From Streptomyces sp. CB01635 (GTDB lineage Bacteria > Actinomycetota > Actinomycetes > Streptomycetales > Streptomycetaceae), in assembly GCF_002803065.1 (NCBI RefSeq), contig NZ_NNBL01000004.1:315831-379830 (forward strand): a DNA stretch of 64,000 nucleotides, in the 5' to 3' direction. Shown piece by piece: positions 1-9,767 of this stretch. How positions within the stretch are numbered: position 1 is the stretch's first letter; every line of letters starts with the position of its first letter. Below the pieces are notes generated by a model that was not told the DNA's origin, did no database searches, and was given only the letters and a program-made list of their open reading frames with translations. A program made the translations under genes and the position numbers.

Positions 1-1
1 C

Positions 2-427
2 GTCCTGGTGGTGGCGATCGCGTTCGGCCTCGCGATGGACTACGAGGTGTTCCTGCTCTCCCGCGTCCGCGAGGAGTGGGAGGTGAGCGGCGACCCGGTC
101 GAATCGGTGGCGCTCGGCGTCCAGCGCACAGCCAAGATCATCACGAGCGCGGCGCTGCTGCTCGTCGTGGTCGTCGGCGGCTTCATGGCCTCCTCGATCC
201 TCTTCATGAAGATGATCGGGGTCGGCCTGGTCATCGCGGTCCTCGTGGACGCCACGATCGTACGAGGCCTGCTGGTGCCCGCGACGATGGCGCTTCTGGG
301 CCGGTGGGCCTGGTGGGCACCGGCCCCACTGGCCCGCTGGTGGTCGAAGTACGGCTTCCGCGAGTCCTCGGCCCCGCCGCCCCCGCCGACGCCCGCACCG
401 GCACCGCGCTCAGAGGCGCTGCGGTGA
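2..427 (+). CDS. MMPL/RND-family transporter, C-terminal fragment
   Basis: The reading frame is open from the window edge, so this is the 3' end of a longer gene. The first visible residues (VAIAFGLAMDYEVFLLSR) match the signature of MMPL/RND transporters, where the 'AMDYEVFL' stretch lies in a transmembrane helix carrying proton-relay aspartates. Two hydrophobic helices follow (about residues 45-65 and 70-95 of the visible part), then a short Pro/Ala-rich cytoplasmic tail ending in a stop at 425-427. MMPL proteins export lipids or hydrophobic molecules across the inner membrane. The substrate cannot be inferred here. A possible small membrane protein begins at a GTGA overlap with the stop. 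Confidence 0.85.
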   Translation, partial: VLVVAIAFGLAMDYEVFLLSRVREEWEVSGDPVESVALGVQRTAKIITSAALLLVVVVGGFMASSILFMKMIGVGLVIAVLVDATIVRGLLVPATMALLGRWAWWAPAPLARWWSKYGFRESSAPPPPPTPAPAPRSEALR

Positions 428-621
428 CGTTGCACTCCGCAGGGCGGGCGGGTGAGGCGCCGAGCACGGAGGCGCCCGGCCCGGCCGCCCTGCGCCGTCT
501 GCGTCGGATGCTTGCTCTGATCCATACCTCGCACAGCGCAGCAACCACGGTGTGGGCCTTTGCGGGCGCCATTCTCATCGCGCCGGCGGTGGGCTGGTAC
601 ATCCGGATGAATCTCACCTGA
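424..621 (+). CDS. possible small membrane protein coupled to the MMPL gene
   Basis: A 65-codon frame opens with a GTG that overlaps the MMPL stop (GTGA at 424-427). The N-terminal part is Ala/Arg-rich. The C-terminal half has one plausible transmembrane helix (about residues 39-58, 'VWAFAGAILIAPAVGWY') before a short polar end. No family is recognised. Overlap coupling and a clean hydrophobic segment argue for a real gene; the short length and GC-driven open frames argue against it. It could equally be an unused frame. Confidence 0.3.
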   Translation: MTLHSAGRAGEAPSTEAPGPAALRRLRRMLALIHTSHSAATTVWAFAGAILIAPAVGWYIRMNLT

Positions 622-740
622 GGCGCGCTCCAGATTTTTCGGAGTTCGGTGGTCTGCGGATGTCGAGAACGCGCCACCGGCTCCGTCCCAGGGACATCAG
701 CGGCCACTACCGGCCGCACGAGGAAGAAGGAGAAACCAGC

Positions 741-1181
741 ATGGCGATTCAGCGGATGGACAACGTCGGCATCGTCGTCGAGGACATGGATGCCGCCATC
801 GCGTTCTTCGTGGAACTCGGTATGGAGCTGGAGGGCAGGGCGGAGGTCGAGGGCCTCGTCGCCGACCAGTGCACCGGACTCGACGGCGTCCGCTGTGACA
901 TCGCGATGGTCCGGACCCCGGACGGTCACAGCCGGCTCGAGCTGGCGAAGTACCGCAGCCCCGCGGTGATCGGCGCCGGGCCGCGCAACCGGCCGCACAA
1001 CATTCTGGGCACGCACCGCGTCATGTTCGCCGTCGACGACATCGAGGACACCGTTGCCCGCCTGCGCCCTCACGGCGCCGAACTCGTCGGCGAGATCGCC
1101 CGGTTCGAGGACAGCTATCTGCTCTGCTACCTCCGCGGCCCGGAGGGCATCATCGTCGGACTGGCCGAGCAACTGCACTGA
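741..1181 (+). CDS. VOC-superfamily (glyoxalase/bleomycin-resistance fold) protein
   Basis: This is a 146-aa protein with two beta-alpha-beta-beta-beta halves typical of the vicinal oxygen chelate fold. The first half starts near residue 6 (VGIVVEDMDAAIAFF) and the second near residue 93 (HRVMFAVDDIEDTVARL). The metal-site candidates are a His near the start of the second half and the Glu in 'PEGIIVGLAEQ' near the C-terminus. Family members are metal-dependent lyases, dioxygenases or binding proteins, and the substrate here is unknown. The ATG is preceded by a strong AGAAGGAG ribosome site at 726-733. The gene stands alone with a hairpin downstream, so it is probably monocistronic. Confidence 0.85.
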   Translation: MAIQRMDNVGIVVEDMDAAIAFFVELGMELEGRAEVEGLVADQCTGLDGVRCDIAMVRTPDGHSRLELAKYRSPAVIGAGPRNRPHNILGTHRVMFAVDDIEDTVARLRPHGAELVGEIARFEDSYLLCYLRGPEGIIVGLAEQLH

Positions 1182-1235
1182 GAAGGAGAAACCGAACCAC
1201 GCAGCCGAACGGAAGCCATGAGACGGACCTCGGAG

Positions 1236-1255
1236 AGAGGTGGCTCGCCACCTCT
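1236..1255 (+). terminator. hairpin, probable terminator of the VOC gene
   Basis: An 8-bp perfect stem (AGAGGTGG / CCACCTCT) closes a 4-nt loop, 55 bp after the VOC stop. A short T-containing tract (TCGTTTATT) follows. Confidence 0.6.
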
Positions 1256-1619
1256 GAAGTCGTTTATTAGCGTGGCGGCAACTTTGCAACTCTGCCCATA
1301 TCGGGGCGTATTGATCGCGAGAGTGTGGGCCAAAATCGCCGACGACCCTCAGCCTCAGCTGTGATCGCGGTCGGCTCCGCGGCTTTGGGCGGGAACTGCC
1401 GTGGGGCGAGTGATCATGGCCACATGGTGGCTGCGCGGCGGCGGGCGCACGCCGCCGCGGCGCCGACCGACCCGCCGCCAAGAACTTCGACACGTATGCG
1501 ACACGGCGACCCGCAGAAACCCGGTGACGGCCGGACAGCCCCGGACCCACCCCGTGATCGTCGGGGGAGTGGCCGGGGCTTCTGTGCGTGTACGGAAAGG
1601 GCCCCTGACCAGCAGAAAT

Positions 1620-1637
1620 GCCCTACCGAAGTAGGGC
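1620..1637 (-). terminator. hairpin, probable terminator of tRNA-Arg
   Basis: Read on the minus strand, GCCCTAC-TTCG-GTAGGGC forms a 7-bp stem with a stable UUCG tetraloop, followed by ATTTCT. It lies 12 nt beyond the tRNA 3' end. Confidence 0.7.
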
Positions 1638-1648
1638 CGATGAGAGGC

Positions 1649-1720
1649 GCCCCCGGCAGGACTCGAACCTGCGGCCAAGCGCTTAGAAGGCGCCTGCTCT
1701 ATCCACTGAGCTACGGGGGC
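1649..1720 (-). tRNA. tRNA-Arg (anticodon UCU, decodes AGA)
   Basis: The minus-strand sequence folds into a canonical 72-nt cloverleaf. It has a 7-bp acceptor stem (GCCCCCG/CGGGGGC), a GCTC/GAGC D-stem, an anticodon stem with one G-T pair around loop CTTCTAA, and a GCAGG/CCTGC T-stem with TTCGAGT loop. Positions 34-36 read TCT. CCA is not encoded. AGA is rare in GC-rich Streptomyces genes. No integrase or truncated tRNA copy is nearby, so there is no sign that this locus hosts an integrative element. Confidence 0.95.
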
Positions 1721-1997
1721 CGGTGTGTGGCCGGTGGCTCGGGACGGATGTGGGGGAGATCCGTGACCTTGCCGGGACCAAGGATAGGGCTCCCGGATCC
1801 CTGTCCCTGCTGCTTCGCCTCCGTGGCACGATGTGGAGGTTCGGTGAAGCGGTCCTGATAATCGCAGGCAGGTACGAATCTTGCACCGCTTTTGGCGTCT
1901 CACGCCCCGGGTGTTGTGCACTCGTTATGCCTGCGCCCCAGTCGTCCCTTCCGTCCCATGGACCGGATGGGCCGCATCGGCGCGCAGAGACGTCCAT

Positions 1998-3650
1998 ATG
2001 CTTCAGAAAGCCGCCAAAATTGGGCATTCTTCGCATGTGGTGACCTTGGACGTACGGCCTCAGTTGCTCGACGCACTCTCCGCGCTGCGCGACCGTGTCG
2101 CCGCCGCGCGCTTTCCCCTCCCTCTCCCGGGGGCGCCGCGTGCGCGTGCCAACCGGGTGGAGCTCCTCGCGCAGCTCGACGACTATCTCGTGCCCCGGCT
2201 GAAAGACCCCGAAGCCCCGTTGCTCGCCGTCATCGGCGGGTCGACCGGCGCCGGGAAGTCGACCCTCGTCAATTCCCTCGTCGGGCGGAAGGTCAGCGAG
2301 GCCGGCGTGCTGCGGCCCACGACCCGTACTCCCGTACTCGTGTGCCACCCCGAGGACCACCGCTGGTTCTCCGGCGCCCGCGTCCTGCCCGACCTCACCC
2401 GCGTATGGACGCCCCGCCGCCCCGACGACATCGAGCTCGGCGCCGCCGCCCCCGCCGACGACGACGAACACGTCCTGCGTGTCGAGACCTCCGGCAACCT
2501 GCCCCGTGGGCTCGCCCTCCTCGACGCGCCCGACGTCGACTCCCTCGTCGCCCGCAACCGCGTACTCGCCGCCCAGCTGATCAGCGCCGCCGACGTCTGG
2601 ATCATGGTCACCACCGCCTCCCGCTACGCCGACGCCGTGCCCTGGCACCTGCTGCGCAGCGCCAAGGAGAACAACGCGACCCTCGTCACCGTCCTCGACC
2701 GCGTGCCCCATCAGATGGTCGCCGAGGTCTCCCGCCAGTACGGGGCCCTGCTCGCCAAGGCCGGACTCGGCGACGTACCGCGCTTCACCGTCCCCGAACT
2801 GCCCGAGTCGACCGGCGGCGGCGGCCTCCTGCCGGCCACCGCCGTCGCCCCGCTGCGCGCCTGGCTCAGCCACCGTGTGCAGGACCCCACTGCCCGCTGC
2901 GCCGCCATCGCCCGCACCGCCAACGGAGTCATCGACTCCCTCCGGGTCCGCACCCCCGGACTCGCGGGCGCCGTCGCCTCCCAGTACGCAGCCGCCCTGC
3001 GCCTCACCGCCATCGTCGACGAGACGTACGCGAGGGAGCACGCGCGCGTGCGCACTCGGCTCCAGAGCGGCGGCGTGCTCGCTGGGGATGCCCTCAAGCG
3101 GTGGCGCAGCTACCCCCTCGACTGCGCGCCGGTCGAACTGCTCGACGCGCTCACCGAGAGCCTCGGCGCGCTCCTCCTGTGCGCCGTCACCGCCGCCGAC
3201 GAACACATCGACGATGCCTGGCACCGCGACCCCGGGGGCGCCGCGGACGGACTCGCCGACCGCGACCCCGACCTGGAGACCGCGGAACACCGCATCGGTA
3301 TGGCCGTACGCCGCTGGCGCCGCATGCTCGAGGAGTACGCGGAGGAACAGGTACGCACCCTCGACACCACTCCGCCGCCCGACACCGAACTCGTCGCCGC
3401 CCTCCTTGCCACCGCCCTCCTCGGCGGGAACCGCGCCCGCAGCGCCGGCGAGAGCCTCGCCGAACGGATCGGTGCCCAAGGGGCCCTGCGCCTGCGCGAC
3501 CGGGGCGGGCGGCTGCTCACCGAATACCTGGACAAGGTGCTGGCCGTGGAGCGCGACCGCAGGCTCGCGCCGCTCGACGCACTCGACGTACAGCCCGAGT
3601 CCCAGGCCGAACTGATCGCCGCGCTGTCCGTACTGCAGAAGGAGAGGTGA
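1998..3650 (+). CDS. dynamin-like/Era-type GTPase A of a coupled pair
   Basis: This is a 550-aa P-loop protein. A Walker A/G1 motif (GGSTGAGKST, about residues 80-89) is followed by a switch-I-like 'RPTTRTP' and a G3-like 'LLDAPDVDS', in the order seen in bacterial dynamin-like GTPases. The C-terminal half is helical without clear membrane segments. The product probably hydrolyses GTP at the membrane together with the next gene, which starts inside its stop codon (GTGA at 3647-3650). Cellular function is unknown. ATG 1998 is chosen as the upstream ATG in frame. The GTGs at 2037 and 2040 (giving VTLDVRPQLL), a start often seen in relatives as I recall, are equally possible, and none has a strong ribosome site. 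Confidence 0.85.
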   Translation: MLQKAAKIGHSSHVVTLDVRPQLLDALSALRDRVAAARFPLPLPGAPRARANRVELLAQLDDYLVPRLKDPEAPLLAVIGGSTGAGKSTLVNSLVGRKVSEAGVLRPTTRTPVLVCHPEDHRWFSGARVLPDLTRVWTPRRPDDIELGAAAPADDDEHVLRVETSGNLPRGLALLDAPDVDSLVARNRVLAAQLISAADVWIMVTTASRYADAVPWHLLRSAKENNATLVTVLDRVPHQMVAEVSRQYGALLAKAGLGDVPRFTVPELPESTGGGGLLPATAVAPLRAWLSHRVQDPTARCAAIARTANGVIDSLRVRTPGLAGAVASQYAAALRLTAIVDETYAREHARVRTRLQSGGVLAGDALKRWRSYPLDCAPVELLDALTESLGALLLCAVTAADEHIDDAWHRDPGGAADGLADRDPDLETAEHRIGMAVRRWRRMLEEYAEEQVRTLDTTPPPDTELVAALLATALLGGNRARSAGESLAERIGAQGALRLRDRGGRLLTEYLDKVLAVERDRRLAPLDALDVQPESQAELIAALSVLQKER

Positions 3651-5470
3651 CCGCGGTGACCACCGTCACGGACCACACCGATCACACCGAGCACGCCGAG
3701 CACGCCGATCACACCGAGCCCGCCGACGGCACGGAACCGGCCGGGCGCGTGGATCCGCCCCGGGAGGACGTGGACGGCTCCGGCGGCGGCGCCTGGGACG
3801 ACGGGCTCATCGCCCGGCGCGTCGCGGACTCCGGTGTCTTCGACGTGGAGGCCATGCCCGACTCGTACGCCCACGAGGACGGGCTCCAGGGCGCCGACGC
3901 GGCGCTCGTCGAACGCCTCGACGCGCTGCGCGAACTCGTCGGGCTCTCCCGCGCCCGCGTCGACGGCGCGGCCCTCGCCGAGGCGGGCCACGTGCTCGAC
4001 GAGGCGGCCGCCCGGCGCAGGCTCTCCGTCCGCCACACCGTCGTCGCCATCGCGGGCGCCACCGGCAGCGGCAAGTCGACTCTCTTCAACGCCCTCGCGG
4101 GCGTGCCCCTGTCCGAGACGGGACTGCGCAGGCCCACCACCTCCGCACCCATCGCGTGCAGCTGGACGGACGGCGCCGCGGGGCTCCTCGACCGGCTCGG
4201 GATCCCCGGCCGGCTGCGCCGCCGCCCGCTCCAGGGTCAGGGTCCCAAGGACGCGGACGCGCCGCTCAAGGGGCTCGTCCTGGTGGACCTGCCGGACCAC
4301 GACTCGGCGGCGGTCGAGCACCGTCAGCAGGTCGACCGGATCCTCGCGCTCGTCGACGCCGTCATCTGGGTGGTCGACCCCGAGAAGTACGCCGACGCGA
4401 TGCTGCACGAGCGCTATCTGCGGCCCCTGGCCGGCCACGCGGAGGTCACCTTCGTCGTTCTCAACCAGGTGGACCGGCTGCCCGGCGAGGCCGCCGACCT
4501 CGTACTCGACGATCTGCGGCGCCTCCTCGACGAGGACGGGATCGCGCTCGGCGAGCACGGCGAACCGGGCGCGACCGTACTCTCCCTGTCCGCGCTCACC
4601 GGCGACGGCGTCGATGAACTGCGCGAGTCCCTGGACCAGTTCACGCGCGAGCAAGGCGCCGCCGCCCGCCGGATCGCGGCCGACATCGACGCGGCGGCGC
4701 TGCGGCTGCGGCCCGTCTACGCGACCGGACGCAAGAGCGGGCTCAGCGAGGACGCCCGCGAGGAGTTCACCGACCGCCTCGCCGACGCCGTGGGCGCCGA
4801 GGCCGCGGGACAGGCGGCCGAGCGCGCCTGGCGCCGCAACGCCAACAAGGCGTGCGGCACCCCCTGGCTGCGGCTCTGGCGCTGGTACGAGTCCCAGCGC
4901 AGCCCCAGCGACACGCTGACGGTCAGGCCCTTGCCCGCCGACGACGAGGCGACGGCGCGCCAGCGCGTGGAGCACGCGGTGCGCATCGTGGGCGAGCGGG
5001 CGTCGGCGGGGCTGCCGGGGCCATGGGGGCAGGCGGTGCGGGAGGCGGCGACGCGGGGGGCCGAGGGGCTCCCGGAAGCGCTCGACGACCTGGCGGTCTC
5101 GGCGGGGTCGCCGCCGCCTCGGCTGCCGAGGCCCGGCTGGTGGCCGGTCGCGGTCCTCGCACAGGTCTCCATGACGATCATTCAGGTCATCGGCGGACTG
5201 TGGCTTTTGGGGCAGATCATCGGGGTGCTCGATCCGAATCTCGGAGTTCCGGTGCTGCTGATGCTGTGCGGCATCATCGGCGGACCGTGTGTGGAGTGGT
5301 CGTGCCGGATGGCGGCGAAGGGGCCGGCGCGGCGCTACGGGCTCGACGCGGAACGGCGCCTTCGGGAGGCGGCGGCGGGGTGCGGGCGAGCCCGCGTCCT
5401 CGATCCGGTGGCCGCCGAGCTGCTGCGGTACCGGGAGGTCCGGGAGCAGTACGTGAAGGTGACGGGGTGA
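3647..5470 (+). CDS. dynamin-like membrane GTPase B of a coupled pair
   Basis: This 607-aa GTPase has all the classical motifs: G1 GATGSGKST (residues 137-145), G3 'DLPDHDS', G4 NQVD (273-276) and a G5-like 'SAL'. Two hydrophobic segments lie near the C-terminus (about 498-527 and 534-553), so it is probably membrane-anchored with a cytosolic GTPase head. The first 25 residues are an odd His/Thr/acidic stretch encoded by a 9-nt tandem repeat. The start codon overlaps the stop of the preceding GTPase, implying coupled translation and a heteromeric pair. Paired GTPases of this kind are implicated in membrane remodelling in other bacteria; that role is inferred here. A second GTG at 3656 is an alternative start. 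Confidence 0.87.
   Translation: MTAVTTVTDHTDHTEHAEHADHTEPADGTEPAGRVDPPREDVDGSGGGAWDDGLIARRVADSGVFDVEAMPDSYAHEDGLQGADAALVERLDALRELVGLSRARVDGAALAEAGHVLDEAAARRRLSVRHTVVAIAGATGSGKSTLFNALAGVPLSETGLRRPTTSAPIACSWTDGAAGLLDRLGIPGRLRRRPLQGQGPKDADAPLKGLVLVDLPDHDSAAVEHRQQVDRILALVDAVIWVVDPEKYADAMLHERYLRPLAGHAEVTFVVLNQVDRLPGEAADLVLDDLRRLLDEDGIALGEHGEPGATVLSLSALTGDGVDELRESLDQFTREQGAAARRIAADIDAAALRLRPVYATGRKSGLSEDAREEFTDRLADAVGAEAAGQAAERAWRRNANKACGTPWLRLWRWYESQRSPSDTLTVRPLPADDEATARQRVEHAVRIVGERASAGLPGPWGQAVREAATRGAEGLPEALDDLAVSAGSPPPRLPRPGWWPVAVLAQVSMTIIQVIGGLWLLGQIIGVLDPNLGVPVLLMLCGIIGGPCVEWSCRMAAKGPARRYGLDAERRLREAAAGCGRARVLDPVAAELLRYREVREQYVKVTG
3671..3724 (+). repeat. six in-frame 9-nt tandem units in GTPase B
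   Basis: Six consecutive 9-nt units encode DHT DHT EHA EHA DHT EPA at the N-terminus of the second GTPase. The first five contain His, so the stretch could bind metal, but codon-scale slippage is a simpler explanation. Confidence 0.75.
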
Positions 5471-5667
5471 CCCCCGCGGACGTGGGTCGCCACCTGGTCG
5501 GGTGACGGGGATTTCCACAACTGGCCGGTAGAACACAGGCACCAGCGGGCTCGCCCCGGCACAGGCACTCTGAGATCGCGGCCCGGAAGCGACCGGGAAC
5601 GCGGTACGGACGAGGCCGTGCGGGACGGGCCCGCACGCGTCCGTGCGCAGGGGAGGGGTGGACCGAC

Positions 5668-6183
5668 ATGAGCGAGACGACAGTGACGGTCGTGGGTAAT
5701 GTCGCGACGACGCCGGTGTACCGGGAGCTGCCGAAGGGGCCGGTGGCGCGGTTCCGGCTCGCGGCGACGGCCCGGCGCTTCGACCGGGTGCGCAACGAGT
5801 GGGTGGACGGGCACACGAACTTCTTCACGGTGTGGGCGTGGGGCACGCTCGGCACGAACGTGCAGGGCTCGCTGTCCATCGGCGAACCGGTGCTGGTCCA
5901 GGGGAGGTTGCGGGTGCGGGACGAAGAGCGGGGCGGGCAGCACTGGACCTCGGCGGACATCCAGGCGTCGGCCGTCGGGCACGACCTGTCGCGCGGGACG
6001 ACCGCGTTCCGGCGGAGCCGGCAGACCCGGCCGGGGCGCCAACCGGACGGCGACGAGCCGTCGTTCGAGATCGAGCCGCAAGGGGAGAGCGAACCTCAGC
6101 AGGACCAGCCGGACCAGCCGGACCAGCCGGACCAGCAGGACCAGCAGCAGAGCGATCGGCGAGAACCGGCCGTCGTCGGCTGA
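5668..6183 (+). CDS. ssbB: single-stranded DNA-binding protein SsbB
   Basis: The 171-aa product has an N-terminal OB-fold (residues 1-110) with the SSB pattern 'TVVGNVATTPVYREL' and 'ARFRLAATARRFDR', including aromatic and basic DNA contacts. The tail is Gln/Asp/Pro-rich and built from a 9-nt repeat. It ends in REPAVVG rather than the acidic, Phe-terminated tip that housekeeping SSBs use to recruit partner proteins. That, and its position next to the GTPase pair and the surface-protein gene, fits SsbB, the second Streptomyces SSB linked to chromosome segregation in sporulating hyphae (known for S. coelicolor). The ATG follows GGGGAGGGG. Confidence 0.88.
   Translation: MSETTVTVVGNVATTPVYRELPKGPVARFRLAATARRFDRVRNEWVDGHTNFFTVWAWGTLGTNVQGSLSIGEPVLVQGRLRVRDEERGGQHWTSADIQASAVGHDLSRGTTAFRRSRQTRPGRQPDGDEPSFEIEPQGESEPQQDQPDQPDQPDQQDQQQSDRREPAVVG
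6103..6147 (+). repeat. five 9-nt tandem units in the SsbB tail
   Basis: Five copies of GACCAGCCG/GACCAGCAG encode a DQP/DQQ run in the disordered tail. This gives a likely length-variable tract. Confidence 0.8.
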
Positions 6184-6505
6184 AAGAGGTCGCTGAGCCC
6201 TCGGATCGCGGCTCGGCCCGAATGCGGCCCGAAGTGCGGCTTATCTGCGAATGAACACCGGTTCCGTGCCGTTGATTTGTCGATAAGCCAGGGCTGTAAT
6301 CATTAGCGGCGATAACGATTCCGAGTCGGATCGCTCTCGTACCGCTCTGACCTGGGGACTGTGGTGCGCGGCTTCCTTAGGATGCCGGGCGTAGCCCACG
6401 GGGCCATTGATTCGGATGTCTGCTCAAGCGTCTGATTCACACATCGTTCTGTCGGCGGGACGTCACCCCCCTCGTGCCAATGTCTCCCGCCTGAAGGGGA
6501 ATTCT
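6184..6505. promoter_or_regulatory. 322-bp upstream region of the surface-protein gene
   Basis: No gene is visible. Base composition is noticeably more AT-rich than its surroundings between about 6240 and 6330, as expected for a regulated promoter. The ribosome site GAAGGGGAA (6493-6501) precedes GTG 6506. I could not assign a -10/-35 pair or a known operator. Confidence 0.4.
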
Positions 6506-7921
6506 GTGTTCTCTGCGGTATCTGTGTTGTCGGCGGTCACCCCACGCGGGCGGGGCGCCGCCCGCCTCGCCGCGGCGGCCCTGGTCTCCGGACTCGTGGC
6601 CACCGCCGCGATATCCGGCGCCGGCGCGGCCTCTGCGGACGAGGTCCCCCAGCAGCAGGGCGGCGCGACCGCCACGATCGGCGGGCTCAAGACCTACGGT
6701 CAAGCCGTCATCCACGACAACGGCAAGGACCAGCCCGTCTCCGCCGGACTGTTCGAGATGTCCGTCGACAACGGCGGCACGCTGCAGACGTACTGCATCG
6801 ACATCCACAACCCGACCCAGCGGGACGCCAAGTACCAGGAGACTCCCTGGAGCGGCACGTCGCTGAACGGGAACGCGGACGCGGGCAAGATCCGCTGGAT
6901 CCTGCAGAACTCCTACCCGCAGGTCAACGACCTCGCCGACCTGGCCCGCAAGGCCGGCGCCGGCAGCCTCACCGAGAAGGACGCCGCGGCCGGCACCCAG
7001 GTCGCCATCTGGCGCTACTCGGACGGCGCGGACGTGGACGCGGTCAGCCCCGCGGCCGAGAAGCTCGCCGACTACCTCCAGAAGAGCGCCCAGCCCCTCG
7101 CCGAGCCGAAGGCCTCGCTGAACCTGGAGCCCTCCGCCGTCTCCGGCCGCGCCGGTGAACGGCTCGGCCCGGTCACGGTCCGTACGAACGCCGACGGCGT
7201 GAGCGTGACGCCGCCCGCCGACGCGGCCGCCAGCGGGGTCAAGGTCGTCGACAAGGACGGCAAGCCCGTGACGTCCGCCGTCGACGGCGGGCAGCTGTTC
7301 TTCGACGTGCCCGAGGGCGCCGCCGACGGCACGGCCGCGCTGACGGTGCAGGCGTCGACGACCGTGCCGGTCGGCCGGGCCTTCGCCTCCGAGACCCGCA
7401 GCCAGACGCAGATCCTCGCCGGTTCCAGCGAGTCCACGGTCTCCGCGACCGCCACGGCGAACTGGGCGAAGAAGGGCGCGGCCCCCGCGTTGTCGGCGCA
7501 GAAGAACTGCGACAAGGGCGGCGTGGACATCACGGCGACCAACAAGGGTGACGAGGCGTTCACCTTCGAGCTGATGGGCCTTGAGCACACCATCGCGGCC
7601 GGCGCCTCGCAGACGGTGACGATCCCGTTGCAGGAGGACCAGGCGTACGACTTCACGATCAAGGGTCCGAACGGCTTCGAGAAGCGGTTCAAGGGTGTCC
7701 TCGACTGCAAGACCGAGAGCACCGCGGGCGGCAGTGAGCAGCCGTCGTCGCAGCCCAGCCCGGCCTCCGTGGGCGGCACCGGCACCAAGGCCGGCGACCT
7801 CGCCGAGACCGGCAGCTCGAACGCCACCCCGCTGATCGCGGGCATCGCCATCGCCCTCGTGGTGATCGGCGGCGGCGCGGTCTTCCTGGTCCGCAAGAAG
7901 AAGGCCCCGACCCAGGACTGA
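6506..7921 (+). CDS. sortase-anchored thioester-domain surface protein
   Basis: A 471-aa secreted cell-wall protein. Residues 1-44 form a signal peptide ending in AASA before Asp45. The next domain carries the Cys of 'TYCIDIH' (Cys97) and the Gln of 'GTQVAIW' (Gln165), the Cys-Gln pair that makes an internal thioester in TQXA/TED adhesins, which can bond covalently to host or surface amines. A beta-rich repeat region and a Ser/Pro linker follow, then the sorting signal LAETG (432-436), a hydrophobic helix and an RKKK tail. LAXTG is the class E sortase motif of Streptomyces, which also anchors long chaplins, so display on aerial structures is plausible. GTG 6506 is chosen for its ribosome site and because it yields a normal signal peptide; an upstream in-frame start exists. 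Confidence 0.9.
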   Translation: MFSAVSVLSAVTPRGRGAARLAAAALVSGLVATAAISGAGAASADEVPQQQGGATATIGGLKTYGQAVIHDNGKDQPVSAGLFEMSVDNGGTLQTYCIDIHNPTQRDAKYQETPWSGTSLNGNADAGKIRWILQNSYPQVNDLADLARKAGAGSLTEKDAAAGTQVAIWRYSDGADVDAVSPAAEKLADYLQKSAQPLAEPKASLNLEPSAVSGRAGERLGPVTVRTNADGVSVTPPADAAASGVKVVDKDGKPVTSAVDGGQLFFDVPEGAADGTAALTVQASTTVPVGRAFASETRSQTQILAGSSESTVSATATANWAKKGAAPALSAQKNCDKGGVDITATNKGDEAFTFELMGLEHTIAAGASQTVTIPLQEDQAYDFTIKGPNGFEKRFKGVLDCKTESTAGGSEQPSSQPSPASVGGTGTKAGDLAETGSSNATPLIAGIAIALVVIGGGAVFLVRKKKAPTQD

Positions 7922-7940
7922 CCCCGACCACGCCTGACCC

Positions 7941-7974
7941 CGGCCCCGGCCCGCCTCCACGGCGGCCGGGGCCG
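7941..7974 (+). terminator. strong GC hairpin terminator
   Basis: An 11-bp stem (CGGCCCCGGCC / GGCCGGGGCCG) is extended by three more pairs past a single bulge around the loop TCCAC. It starts 20 nt after the surface-protein stop. There is no U-tract, as is common in Streptomyces. Confidence 0.75.
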
Positions 7975-8100
7975 TATGCGTTCCCGGCCGCACCCGGAGC
8001 GTCACCAACAGTGACGCACACCACGCGGTTTCCATCCGGGGGTGGCGGTCAGGCAAGATGGGGTGTATCTGCCCACACATCGATTGCCGGACGGTTTCTC

Positions 8101-9765
<1,665 letters not shown>

Positions 9766-9767
9766 TC

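Larger units (their letters stand above)
1182..1648. other. 467-bp intergenic region between VOC gene and tRNA-Arg
   Basis: I see no convincing protein gene here. It contains a second copy of the VOC ribosome-binding motif directly after the VOC stop (1181-1193), a hairpin at 1236-1255, and a minus-strand hairpin at 1620-1637 that fits the tRNA terminator. Short open frames (for example from ATG 1218) lack recognisable features. Confidence 0.6.

Noticed and set aside
1556..1720. tRNA-Arg as site of an integrated element
   Set aside because: No integrase, excisionase or repeated tRNA 3' end in the flanks; neighbours are conserved genes.
3110..5542. 810-codon minus-strand frame opposite the second GTPase
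   Set aside because: Antisense shadow; the GTPase motifs on the plus strand are complete.
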